A stretch of 22,765 nucleotides of DNA from CAYMAZ01 sp964526285 (GCA_964526285.1 CAZGIW010000062.1:1-22765); one strand, 5' to 3'; shown: positions 8,383 to 14,186, counted from the first letter of the stretch. Notes: generated by a model from the letters alone, not told the origin. A program made the numbers and translations.

Positions 8383-8435
8383 ATGCCCCACCATTCCACC
8401 CCTGATTACTACCCCGCAGGTATTTTGTACCCGGG
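8383..8435 (+). repeat. R1: first copy of the array repeat, with a 26-aa reading frame
   Basis: This 53-bp copy runs from ATGCCCCACC to ACCCGGG, one base after the Rpn stop. It carries an ATG-started frame that ends at 8463: MPHHSTPDYYPAGILYPG then KQSLKISF. The core CCGCAGGTATTTTGTACCCGG can fold with GGTA/TACC and CCCG/CGGG arms. The homology to R2 and R3 stops abruptly after CCCGGG, where they continue TGGCCACTG and R1 has AAAACAG. The sequence is visibly GC-richer than its surroundings. Confidence 0.85.
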
Positions 8436-8497
8436 AAAACAGAGTTTGAAAATCAGTTTTTAATATTCAAGTTCATTATTAATACAGAAAAAATCTT

Positions 8498-8505
8498 TAT
8501 TTTTG
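8498..8505 (+). promoter_or_regulatory. Bacteroidota -7 box almost at the start codon of the AlbA_2 gene
   Basis: TATTTTTG ends 4 nt before the GTG at 8510. If used, transcription would begin at or next to the start codon (leaderless or nearly so). Read-through from the Rpn gene is an alternative. Confidence 0.4.
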
Positions 8506-8509
8506 GAAA

Positions 8510-9979
8510 GTGAACAAATTTGATGAAGTTTTTAAACAAACGGAAGGAAGAAGGCTGGAATTTAAGTTGAAATTGCCTTCAGGATCGGAGTTGTGCAAAA
8601 CTGTTATTGCTTTTGCCAATGATGCAGGTGGAATAATTTATATAGGTATAGCTGACAACCCTCGCTCTGTTATAGGAGTTGAAGAAAGCAGGCTAACCCA
8701 ACTTGAGGAGCAGATATCAAACATGATTCACGATAATTGTGAGCCTGCAATTTTGCCAGAAATTTCATTTGTCAGACATGATGATAAAAGTTTGATTAAA
8801 GTTGAAATTTATCGAGGACACACACCTCCCTACCATTTAAAAAACAAACCTATCAATAAAAGTACATATATACGCGTTGGTTCTTCAAACAGACAGGCAT
8901 CTGATGAAATAATCAGCGAACTGAACAGAAAAAAGATGAACCAGTCATTTGACGGCGAAACTTTTTTTATTAAAAATTTAAAAAAAATTAATGTAGAGTC
9001 TTTTAAGCAATTCTTTCAAGAAAAAACAGGAGAACCTTTTACCGATGATGTGCTTTCCAAGCTTGAACTCACACGTATTGTAAATAATCAAACATATCCT
9101 GTAAGTGCTTTGGTTCTTTTGTCAAACAGTAATTTAAAAAAACAATATTTCCCATTTGCAAAAATCGAATGTGCCAGATTTAAGGGTAATAAACCTGGGA
9201 ATTTTATTGACAGAAAAACATTTGATAGCGGTATTGTTTATCAACCAGAACAGGCATACAATTTTATTCTGACTCACATAGCACAGGCTTCGGTTGATTA
9301 CTCGGGTGTTTACAGAAAAGATCGCTGGGAGTATCCCATACTCGCTTTGCGTGAAGCTGTCAGAAATGCTGTGATACATCGAGATTATTCCATAACCGGA
9401 AGCGATATTAAAATTGCAATTTTCGATAATAGTATTGAAATTACAAGTCCCGGAACACTTCCACCTACTATTGATTTTAACAATATGGAGTCGGGACAGT
9501 CAAGTATTCGCAACAAAACTCTTGCTCCGGTATTTAAAAAACTTGGCATTATTGAACAATGGGGAAACGGATTACAAATTATTGCAGATGAATTAAAAGC
9601 ATATCCTGAAATTGAATTAAAATGGAGCGAGCCAGGATTGTTCTTTAGATTAAGTTTTATCAAGAAAAATCCAATAATTGAAAACACTCAACAGCAAGAG
9701 TTACAGCAAGAGTTACAGCAAGAGTTACAGCAAGAGTTACAGCAAGAGAGTTTATTTTCAAAAGTATTTAGGATAATAGCTAAACAACCACAGTCCAGAA
9801 AAGAAATTTCCATGGCTTTAGGACAAAAGTCAATATCTGGACATCTTAACAAGGCACTATCCAATCTTATGGAAAAGGAACTAATAGAAAGGACAATAAA
9901 GGATAAACCAACTTCATCAAAACAAAAGTTTAAAATTTCGCACAAAGGAATAGAGTATTACAAGGTTTTGAAAAATTAA
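8510..9979 (+). CDS. AlbA_2 (Schlafen-type) DNA-binding domain plus GHKL ATPase-like protein, COG2865-type
   Basis: The product is 489 aa from a GTG, with no in-frame ATG available upstream. Order of parts: AlbA_2 domain at about 8-125 (E-x-x-x-x-EFK start, AFANDAGGIIYIGI, then YIRVGSSNRQAS); a middle linker domain; a HATPase_c_4-type domain at about 275-380 with an N-box-like ALREAVRNAVIHRDYS, ITSPGTLPP and WGNGLQII; a Gln/Glu/Leu repeat linker (about 394-412); and a C-terminal winged helix (about 415-489). Proteins with this order are often labelled 'ATP-dependent DNA helicase RecG-related' or 'putative DNA-binding', and they are common in accessory and defence islands; no specific activity is established from the sequence. 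It is the sole cargo between R1 and R2. A second, diverged member sits at 12528. Confidence 0.88.
   Translation: MNKFDEVFKQTEGRRLEFKLKLPSGSELCKTVIAFANDAGGIIYIGIADNPRSVIGVEESRLTQLEEQISNMIHDNCEPAILPEISFVRHDDKSLIKVEIYRGHTPPYHLKNKPINKSTYIRVGSSNRQASDEIISELNRKKMNQSFDGETFFIKNLKKINVESFKQFFQEKTGEPFTDDVLSKLELTRIVNNQTYPVSALVLLSNSNLKKQYFPFAKIECARFKGNKPGNFIDRKTFDSGIVYQPEQAYNFILTHIAQASVDYSGVYRKDRWEYPILALREAVRNAVIHRDYSITGSDIKIAIFDNSIEITSPGTLPPTIDFNNMESGQSSIRNKTLAPVFKKLGIIEQWGNGLQIIADELKAYPEIELKWSEPGLFFRLSFIKKNPIIENTQQQELQQELQQELQQELQQESLFSKVFRIIAKQPQSRKEISMALGQKSISGHLNKALSNLMEKELIERTIKDKPTSSKQKFKISHKGIEYYKVLKN
9691..9748 (+). repeat. 12-bp in-frame tandem repeat (about 4.8 units) encoding (QQEL)n
   Basis: The unit acagcaagagtt is repeated exactly four times and then partially, within the linker between the ATPase and winged-helix domains of the AlbA_2 gene. 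A 12-bp unit keeps frame when copies are gained or lost, so the linker length is probably variable between strains. The opposite strand reads as a Cys-Asn-Ser run, an artefact. Confidence 0.95.
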
Positions 9980-10016
9980 TAATAAACAATTCATAAGCAT
10001 AATAAACATGTTCAAT

Positions 10017-10127
10017 ATGCCCCACCTTTCCACCCCTGATTACTACCCCGCAGGTATTTTGTACCCGGGTGGCCACTGTGAGGGCAGCGCAAAGCCGCAT
10101 TGGTGCTGGGTTTCTGATTACTCTCCC
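10017..10127 (+). repeat. R2: array repeat, full 111-bp form
   Basis: This copy matches R3 over all 111 bp with about four substitutions by eye (three in bases 10-13 and one TAC/TGC). It encodes MPHLSTPDYYPAGILYPGG and then a Cys/Trp/His-rich stretch ending WVSDYSP. Upstream, an AATAAACAT-like stretch is also shared with R3. Within the unit, CTGATTACTxxCCC occurs twice, 78 bp (26 codons) apart. Confidence 0.95.
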
Positions 10128-10334
10128 GGAGTTTATCCCGACGAAGTCGGGAGGTTTAAAAAACCTGACATTAACTGGAAGAAATGTGCTACAAATGACA
10201 CTGTTTTATTTAGAAAAAGAAAGGAAGGTTATGAAACATCTACCGGGCATACGTTTATTTTAGAGCCAGACTACCCAATAAATGATTCAGTTAGCAATAT
10301 AAATTACAGACTATCAAATGAAAACAAAGAATAA
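10017..10334 (+). CDS. Truncated Rhs-like leader fused to a short unknown C-terminal segment
   Basis: The frame opens at the conserved repeat ATG (10017); an extra in-frame ATG lies at 10008. Total is 105 aa: the R2-encoded 37 residues, then a tail of ~68 residues beginning right after SDYSP. Unlike the R3 gene, the tail lacks the Rhs core (no YGF, LGRFxxVDPL or SPYAF). The junction coincides with two small palindromes, CTCC-c-GGAG (10122-10130) and CCCGAC-gaa-GTCGGG (10137-10151). It looks like a displaced Rhs module whose core was lost and whose remaining toxin part, if any, is a remnant (FKKPDINWKKCATND ... GHTFILEPDYP). It overlaps the downstream lipoprotein start by 17 nt, as toxin and immunity genes often do. 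It could be a pseudogene. Confidence 0.5.
   Translation: MPHLSTPDYYPAGILYPGGHCEGSAKPHWCWVSDYSPGVYPDEVGRFKKPDINWKKCATNDTVLFRKRKEGYETSTGHTFILEPDYPINDSVSNINYRLSNENKE
10137..10151. repeat. REP-like hairpin CCCGAC-gaa-GTCGGG
   Basis: A perfect 6-bp inverted repeat with a 3-nt loop, of the same design as the CCTGAGGC-gct-GCCTCAGG block at 1938. It sits exactly where homology between R2 and R3 modules ends, next to CTCC-c-GGAG at 10122-10130. Confidence 0.7.
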
Positions 10335-10764
10335 TATTATTTTTGGAATTGGTTTTTTTTGTGTTATTCTTTACAATTGCACAAATGAAAAAGCTGTCAT
10401 TGATGATAGGCCTCAAGATTATCATATTGTTGATTCAATGAAATTTGGTCCTTTTTTTCAATATATTGTTAATTGTCAGGATACTAACTGGAATAAAATG
10501 TATTTATATGGGGTAGAACTTCTTGACAGGCATGCATTGGGGTCTGCGGTTGGTTTTTTTTACAATATTAGCGACACAGTAAAGTTTCAAGAAAATGGGG
10601 CATTGCCTAACTCAATACTTAAAAATCAAATAGGAAGAATGGCTTATGATTCAACGCAAAACACCTATTTACTATGTAAATTGTATTATTCTATTTTAAT
10701 AAATGATTTGGTTTCCCTTGGGTGCATGTATGATAAAAATTTAGAATTTCCTCCATTAGAATAG
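10318..10764 (+). CDS. Small lipoprotein, candidate immunity protein for the R2 module
   Basis: The product is 148 aa. The N terminus is a lipoprotein signal: charged MKTKNN, hydrophobic IIFGIGFFCVI, and a lipobox-like LYNC with the acceptor Cys at 21. The lipobox is non-canonical at the -1 position, which is tolerated in Bacteroidota. The remaining ~127 residues are acidic/aromatic with no recognised domain. It starts inside the last codons of the Rhs-like stub (17-nt overlap) and is the only complete gene between R2 and R3, with strikingly AT-rich coding sequence. By position it would be the immunity gene of the Rhs-type pair; function is inferred from context only. Confidence 0.65.
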   Translation: MKTKNNIIFGIGFFCVILYNCTNEKAVIDDRPQDYHIVDSMKFGPFFQYIVNCQDTNWNKMYLYGVELLDRHALGSAVGFFYNISDTVKFQENGALPNSILKNQIGRMAYDSTQNTYLLCKLYYSILINDLVSLGCMYDKNLEFPPLE

Positions 10765-10826
10765 AACATATATTGGTTTTCAAAGTTACAATATAATTAA
10801 ACTTCGAATTAATAAACATAACCAAA

Positions 10827-10937
10827 ATGCCCCACAATCCCACCCCTGATTACTACCCCGCAGGTATTTTGTGCCCGGGTGGCCACTGTGAGGGCAGCGC
10901 AAAGCCGCATTGGTGCTGGGTTTCTGATTACTCTCCC
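10827..10937 (+). repeat. R3: array repeat, full 111-bp form
   Basis: Same 111-bp unit as R2, ending at SDYSP, but here the frame continues into a genuine Rhs core end (PFGSNLSEYQW). The 26-codon distance between the two CTGATTACT boxes (10846 and 10924) is kept. Confidence 0.95.
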
Positions 10938-11849
10938 TTCGGAAGTAATCTATCTGAATATCAGTGGGTTGCACAGGGAATGGGGTATAGGTATGGGTTT
11001 CAAGCACAAGAAAGCGACAACGAACTTTTTGGTGATGGAAACGCTTCTTTTTTCAAATACCGAATTAGCGACAACCGGCTTGGAAGATTTTTTGCTGTGG
11101 ATCCTCTTGCCCCTGAATATCCATGGAATAGTCCCTATGCGTTTAGCGAGAATAGAGTGATTGATGGTGTTGAATTAGAGGGGTTGGAGAGAATAAGTAT
11201 TAATGAAAAAAATAAGGATTTAGCGGGTGTTTCTCTTTTAAAGATCTATGCGTCAGGTAAAGGAAAAAATGTTTTGGATGCTATGACAAAAGGCGATTAT
11301 ATGTTGAGGAGATTTGATTTTACCATAAGCAAAGTGTTTTATACTGGAAATGTAAATTATAATCACACAACAAAAAATATTTCATATACTGAGTGGAGTT
11401 TGTTAGCATATTATAAAGAAAAGGTAACATTTCCAACTCATGTTATTTTAGGGCATGAGTTATATCATGGTTTTCAAGATCTTAGAGGAAAAAACATTAC
11501 TAATACCGAAAAGTATAAACTTGAAATGGAGGCTTGTGAATTTGAAAATTATTTAAGAAGTGTATATGATATATCTCTGCGGGAAACATACACTTCAGGT
11601 GAGAAAAAATGGAAAACTCCAACCAAAGATGTTAACCCAGAAAATGAAAAAGTATTTGATTTTCGCGTTAGTGGCTCTTTATCAGAATCAGGGTATATAA
11701 TTGCTTCTTGGGAGAAATCTAAAAACAATAATGAATCTTACAGAGAGTGGGCAATCCTCAGGATAGATTCAAAAGGGGAGTTAAAATTTCAACATTTCAA
11801 ATCTAAAGATGATTTATATGAAACTTTTCAAAAAGATGTCAAAGAATAA
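10827..11849 (+). CDS. Orphan Rhs core end with C-terminal zinc-metallopeptidase toxin domain
   Basis: The product is 340 aa. Residues 1-37 come from repeat R3. About 38-120 is the end of the RHS repeat-associated core: YRYGFQAQESDNELFGDGN, YRISDNRLGRFFAVDPLAPEY, SPYAFSENRVIDGVELEG. The Rhs shell itself (normally >1,000 residues) is missing. About 121-340 is the variable C-terminal domain, with HELYH at 210-214 (HExxH zinc motif) and a downstream E-x-E-A-C-E-F-E-N stretch (233-241) that can supply the third ligand. That is the pattern of metallopeptidase toxins of polymorphic toxin systems, reminiscent of family M91. It lacks a secretion signal, so delivery would need recombination onto a full rhs gene. 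The next gene overlaps its stop, the usual toxin-immunity arrangement. Confidence 0.85.
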   Translation: MPHNPTPDYYPAGILCPGGHCEGSAKPHWCWVSDYSPFGSNLSEYQWVAQGMGYRYGFQAQESDNELFGDGNASFFKYRISDNRLGRFFAVDPLAPEYPWNSPYAFSENRVIDGVELEGLERISINEKNKDLAGVSLLKIYASGKGKNVLDAMTKGDYMLRRFDFTISKVFYTGNVNYNHTTKNISYTEWSLLAYYKEKVTFPTHVILGHELYHGFQDLRGKNITNTEKYKLEMEACEFENYLRSVYDISLRETYTSGEKKWKTPTKDVNPENEKVFDFRVSGSLSESGYIIASWEKSKNNNESYREWAILRIDSKGELKFQHFKSKDDLYETFQKDVKE

Positions 11850-12372
11850 AAAGTTGTTATTTAATACTTTATTGATAGCTGTCATTGTATTTCCATATTT
11901 TTATATTCCCTATGAAATTTCTTATACCAATAAGGAACAAATTCTTGAAGAAACTATTCTATCATTTATTAGTGCTTGCTTTATTTCAAAAATGCTTTGT
12001 TTATGGTCATTCTTGATTCTATTATCATATAGTGCTTATCATATGCTTATTATGAAGAAGATCAACCCTCTTCTGATGTCAATAAGCCTTTTGGGGGTTC
12101 AGTTTTCACTATTTGAAAGAATATTCATGTTTTGTAGGATTATGATTATTAATTTCTATTTTTTTTTATTATTCTTTATTGTTCTTATAGCTTATTATTT
12201 CATTAGATATAAAGATAGAAACATAAGTTTCAAAAAAAAATTATATACTGATTTATTTGCTATTGTTATTGTTGTTGCAGTTATAAGTATTTTTAATTTC
12301 TTTGAAAATGATTTAAAAATTATTTTTGATTATAGTTATATCGAATTTTTAAAGAAACAATTTCCAGATTAA
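11836..12372 (+). CDS. Polytopic membrane protein, candidate immunity protein for the R3 toxin
   Basis: The product is 178 aa from the ATG at 11836 (frame open to 11809). It is very hydrophobic, with four or five predicted membrane spans: about LLFNTLLIAVIVFPYFYI, a segment around ISACFISKMLCLWSFLILL, LLMSISLLGVQFSL, the Phe/Ile-rich run FYFFLLFFIVLIAYYFI, and IVIVVAVISIFNFF. It overlaps the toxin gene by 14 nt, so the two are translationally coupled. Codon usage is extremely AT-rich, more so than the flanking core genes, consistent with transfer. A membrane-bound partner for a metallopeptidase toxin is plausible if the toxin acts at or crosses the inner membrane; this is inference from gene order. 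Confidence 0.65.
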   Translation: MSKNKKLLFNTLLIAVIVFPYFYIPYEISYTNKEQILEETILSFISACFISKMLCLWSFLILLSYSAYHMLIMKKINPLLMSISLLGVQFSLFERIFMFCRIMIINFYFFLLFFIVLIAYYFIRYKDRNISFKKKLYTDLFAIVIVVAVISIFNFFENDLKIIFDYSYIEFLKKQFPD

Positions 12373-12415
12373 CCAATGAAGGCTTGCCCAATATTATTTA
12401 TTCAAAATTCAATCA

Positions 12416-12456
12416 ACCCTGATTATTCCCCTGCAGGTATTTTATGCCCGGGTGGC
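12416..12456 (+). repeat. R4: diverged copy of the array repeat
   Basis: A ~41-bp copy (ACCCTGATTATTCCCCTGCA then GGTATTTTATGCCCGGGTGGC) with several substitutions. Most are third-codon or pairing-compatible changes, so both the peptide and the hairpin survive. It lies in an ATG-started 41-aa frame (12376-12501) reading ...NPDYSPAGILCPGGKCEK..., which ends inside the promoter box of the next gene. Confidence 0.85.
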
Positions 12457-12498
12457 AAATGTGAAAAACAACTACCAAATCATTGTTCATTTTTTTGT

Positions 12499-12506
12499 TA
12501 ATTTTG
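12499..12506 (+). promoter_or_regulatory. Bacteroidota -7 box for the second AlbA_2 gene
   Basis: TAATTTTG (TAnnTTTG), 21 nt before the ATG at 12528. It indicates that this cargo carries its own promoter. Confidence 0.5.
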
Positions 12507-12527
12507 TACTAAGCCAAAACAACAGAT

Positions 12528-13850
12528 ATGGAAAGCCAAAAAGTGGAGTATAAAGCAATGTGGAGAGATGAATACATGAAGTGGATTTGTGGATTTGCAA
12601 ATGCTTCAGGGGGCAAGTTGTTTATAGGTATTGATGACAAAGGAGAAATTGTTGGAATTTCAGACTACAAAAAATTACTGGATGAAATACCAAACAAGAT
12701 TCTAAACCATTTAGGCATTATATGTGATTTAAATCTGCATAAAAAAGATAAACTTTTTTATTTGGAGATTGTTGTGATACCTTATGATATTGCTATATCA
12801 TATCAGGGCAAGTACTATTATCGCAGTGGAACTACAAAACAAGAGCTGAAAGGAAAGACACTGAATGAATTTTTGTTAAAGAAAACAGGAAAAACATGGG
12901 ATGATGTTTTTGAATTAAGAGCTGAAATAGAGGACATTGACCCTCAGGCAATCGATGTTTTTATTAAAGCAGCATTAAAAAGCAATAGATTAAGTTTTTC
13001 CGATCATGAAAATGATGTAACTCGTATTCTTGAAAATCTGTTGCTTATTGAAAATAACAAAGTGAAACGTGCTGGGATTTTACTTTTTGGAAAAAACCCA
13101 TGCCGTTTTTTTATTCATGCTTATGTGAAAATTGGTCGCTTTGGCAAAACTGACGACGAACTTCTTTTTCAGGAAATTGTTGAATCAAATATTTTTGAAC
13201 TTGCTGAAAAGACACTTGATGTTTTGGATAAAAAGTTTTTCATTTCTACAATTACATATAAAGGGTTAACACGTGTTGAAAGATGGGAATATCCTTACAA
13301 AGCTATTCGGGAGGCTATCATAAATGCAATTGTTCACCGTGATTATTCAGGTGCACCAATTCAGATTAGCGTTTATGATGATAAGATAATAATCTGGAAT
13401 GAAGGAAAACTTCCTGAAGGGTTTACTATTGATGATTTAAAGAAAAAACATTCGTCAAGACCTTACAATCCTTTTATTGCAATGGCATTCTTCAAGGGAG
13501 GATTAATTGAGGCTTGGGGCAGAGGGACAATAAACATTATTAATGAATGTTTAAATGCGAATTTGCCTGAACCCAGATTTGCTTCTGAGTTTGGAGGAAT
13601 ATCTGTAACTTTGTTTAAAGACAAATTTTCTGAAGACATGTTAGTATCTGCAGGGCTTAATGAAAGGCAAATTAAAACAATATTGTATGTTAAGAAGAAT
13701 AACTATATCACAAACAGTATATACCAAAAACTTTTTGAAGTATCAGAAAGAACAGCTCTCCGAAATCTGGAATTTTTAATAAAACTTGATTTTTTTGAAA
13801 AGACTGGCAAATTAAAAGGGACAAAATATATACTCAAAACTGACGGGTAA
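12528..13850 (+). CDS. Second AlbA_2 plus GHKL ATPase-like protein, COG2865-type
   Basis: The product is 440 aa. AlbA_2 domain at about 1-115: MESQKVEYK, CGFANASGGKLFIGIDDKG, YYYRSGTTKQEL. A HATPase_c_4-type domain lies at about 250-365 with ERWEYPYKAIREAIINAIVHRDYS, a G-rich ATP-lid region, and LIEAWGRGTINII. The C-terminal winged helix (about 370-440) contains NERQIKTILYVKKN and SERTALRNLEFLIKL. Same architecture as the 8510 product, but the sequence is well diverged, so this is a distinct lineage rather than a recent duplicate. It is the sole cargo between R4 and R5. The role is unknown; related proteins occur in accessory islands. Three GGCGGATA repeats follow its stop. Confidence 0.88.
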   Translation: MESQKVEYKAMWRDEYMKWICGFANASGGKLFIGIDDKGEIVGISDYKKLLDEIPNKILNHLGIICDLNLHKKDKLFYLEIVVIPYDIAISYQGKYYYRSGTTKQELKGKTLNEFLLKKTGKTWDDVFELRAEIEDIDPQAIDVFIKAALKSNRLSFSDHENDVTRILENLLLIENNKVKRAGILLFGKNPCRFFIHAYVKIGRFGKTDDELLFQEIVESNIFELAEKTLDVLDKKFFISTITYKGLTRVERWEYPYKAIREAIINAIVHRDYSGAPIQISVYDDKIIIWNEGKLPEGFTIDDLKKKHSSRPYNPFIAMAFFKGGLIEAWGRGTINIINECLNANLPEPRFASEFGGISVTLFKDKFSEDMLVSAGLNERQIKTILYVKKNNYITNSIYQKLFEVSERTALRNLEFLIKLDFFEKTGKLKGTKYILKTDG

Positions 13851-13852
13851 AT

Positions 13853-13891
13853 GGCGGATATTTGAACCTGTTGGCGGATAAATGGCGGATA
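13853..13891 (+). repeat. Three GGCGGATA direct repeats just after the AlbA_2 stop
   Basis: GGCGGATA at 13853-13860, 13873-13880 and 13884-13891, with the context AAATGGCGGATA shared by the outer two. In a shifted frame it reads KWRI/NGG-like peptides. Simple repeats are frequent at the 3' ends of this gene family, so this may be a decayed C-terminal extension. Confidence 0.7.
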
Positions 13892-13928
13892 AATAAACTC
13901 AAAAAAAAAAAGAAAAAAACAATATAAA

Positions 13929-13994
13929 ATGCCAATTCAAAGAACCCCTGATTACTCCCCCGCAGGTATTTTGTACCCGGGTGGCAAATTCTGA
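13929..13994 (+). repeat. R5: last copy of the array repeat, no cargo behind it
   Basis: The repeat core is at 13944-13985 (ACCCCTGATTACTCCCCCGC ... ACCCGGGTGGC). It sits in a 21-aa ATG frame, MPIQRTPDYSPAGILYPGGKF, that stops at 13994. No gene follows before ribD. The rest of 13995-14186 holds only the IS-end-like sequence at 14073 and the ribD promoter. Confidence 0.85.
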
Positions 13995-14072
13995 TACCAA
14001 ATTCTAATTCGTTTTGTACAGCTTGCTGATTACACCACTTCATATATGATGGTATATTATCACATCGTAATC

Positions 14073-14093
14073 CCGATTTGAGGCTGTATCAAA
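14073..14093. repeat. IS-end-like sequence (CGATTTGAGGCTGTATCAAAA)
   Basis: The same 21 bases recur at 22710-22730. GAGGCTGT(A/C)TCAAAA-type termini are, from memory, typical of IS1182/IS5-like element ends; no transposase remains here. It marks the right flank of the accessory island. Confidence 0.5.
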
Positions 14094-14174
14094 ATAATTA
14101 CAAATCAACAAAATCATTAGGATTAGGACAAATGCCTTAAATTCATTAATTCAATATCCTTTTACTTTTATTTG

Positions 14175-14182
14175 TAATTTTG
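14175..14182 (+). promoter_or_regulatory. Bacteroidota -7 box for the ribD operon
   Basis: TAATTTTG, only 4 nt before the ATG at 14187, so the mRNA may have little or no 5' leader. No FMN riboswitch-like structure fits in the space. Confidence 0.45.
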
Positions 14183-14186
14183 CTAC

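Noticed and set aside
9691..9748. QQEL repeat as a CRISPR or attachment site
   Set aside because: 12-bp units with no spacers, in frame inside a gene; it is a protein linker repeat.
9688..9945. Minus-strand frame ending in a Cys-Asn-Ser run
   Set aside because: Antisense of the 12-bp coding repeat inside the AlbA_2 gene.
10786..11007. Minus-strand open frame over R3, with a similar one at 13834-14043 over R5; both contain HPGTKYLRGSNQG
   Set aside because: The shared peptide is just the antisense translation of the R repeat. Neither frame has a promoter or family match.
8383..13985. R1-R5 as a CRISPR array
   Set aside because: Copies are 0.7-1.6 kb apart, separated by genes, and imperfect. 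There are no short regular spacers and no cas genes.
8383..13994. R repeats as integron attC sites
   Set aside because: No GTTRRRY/RYYYAAC core pair and no integron integrase in the window; only the layout is similar.
14100..14186. FMN riboswitch before ribD
   Set aside because: Too little sequence between the -7 box and the ATG, and none of the conserved RFN-element motifs was seen.
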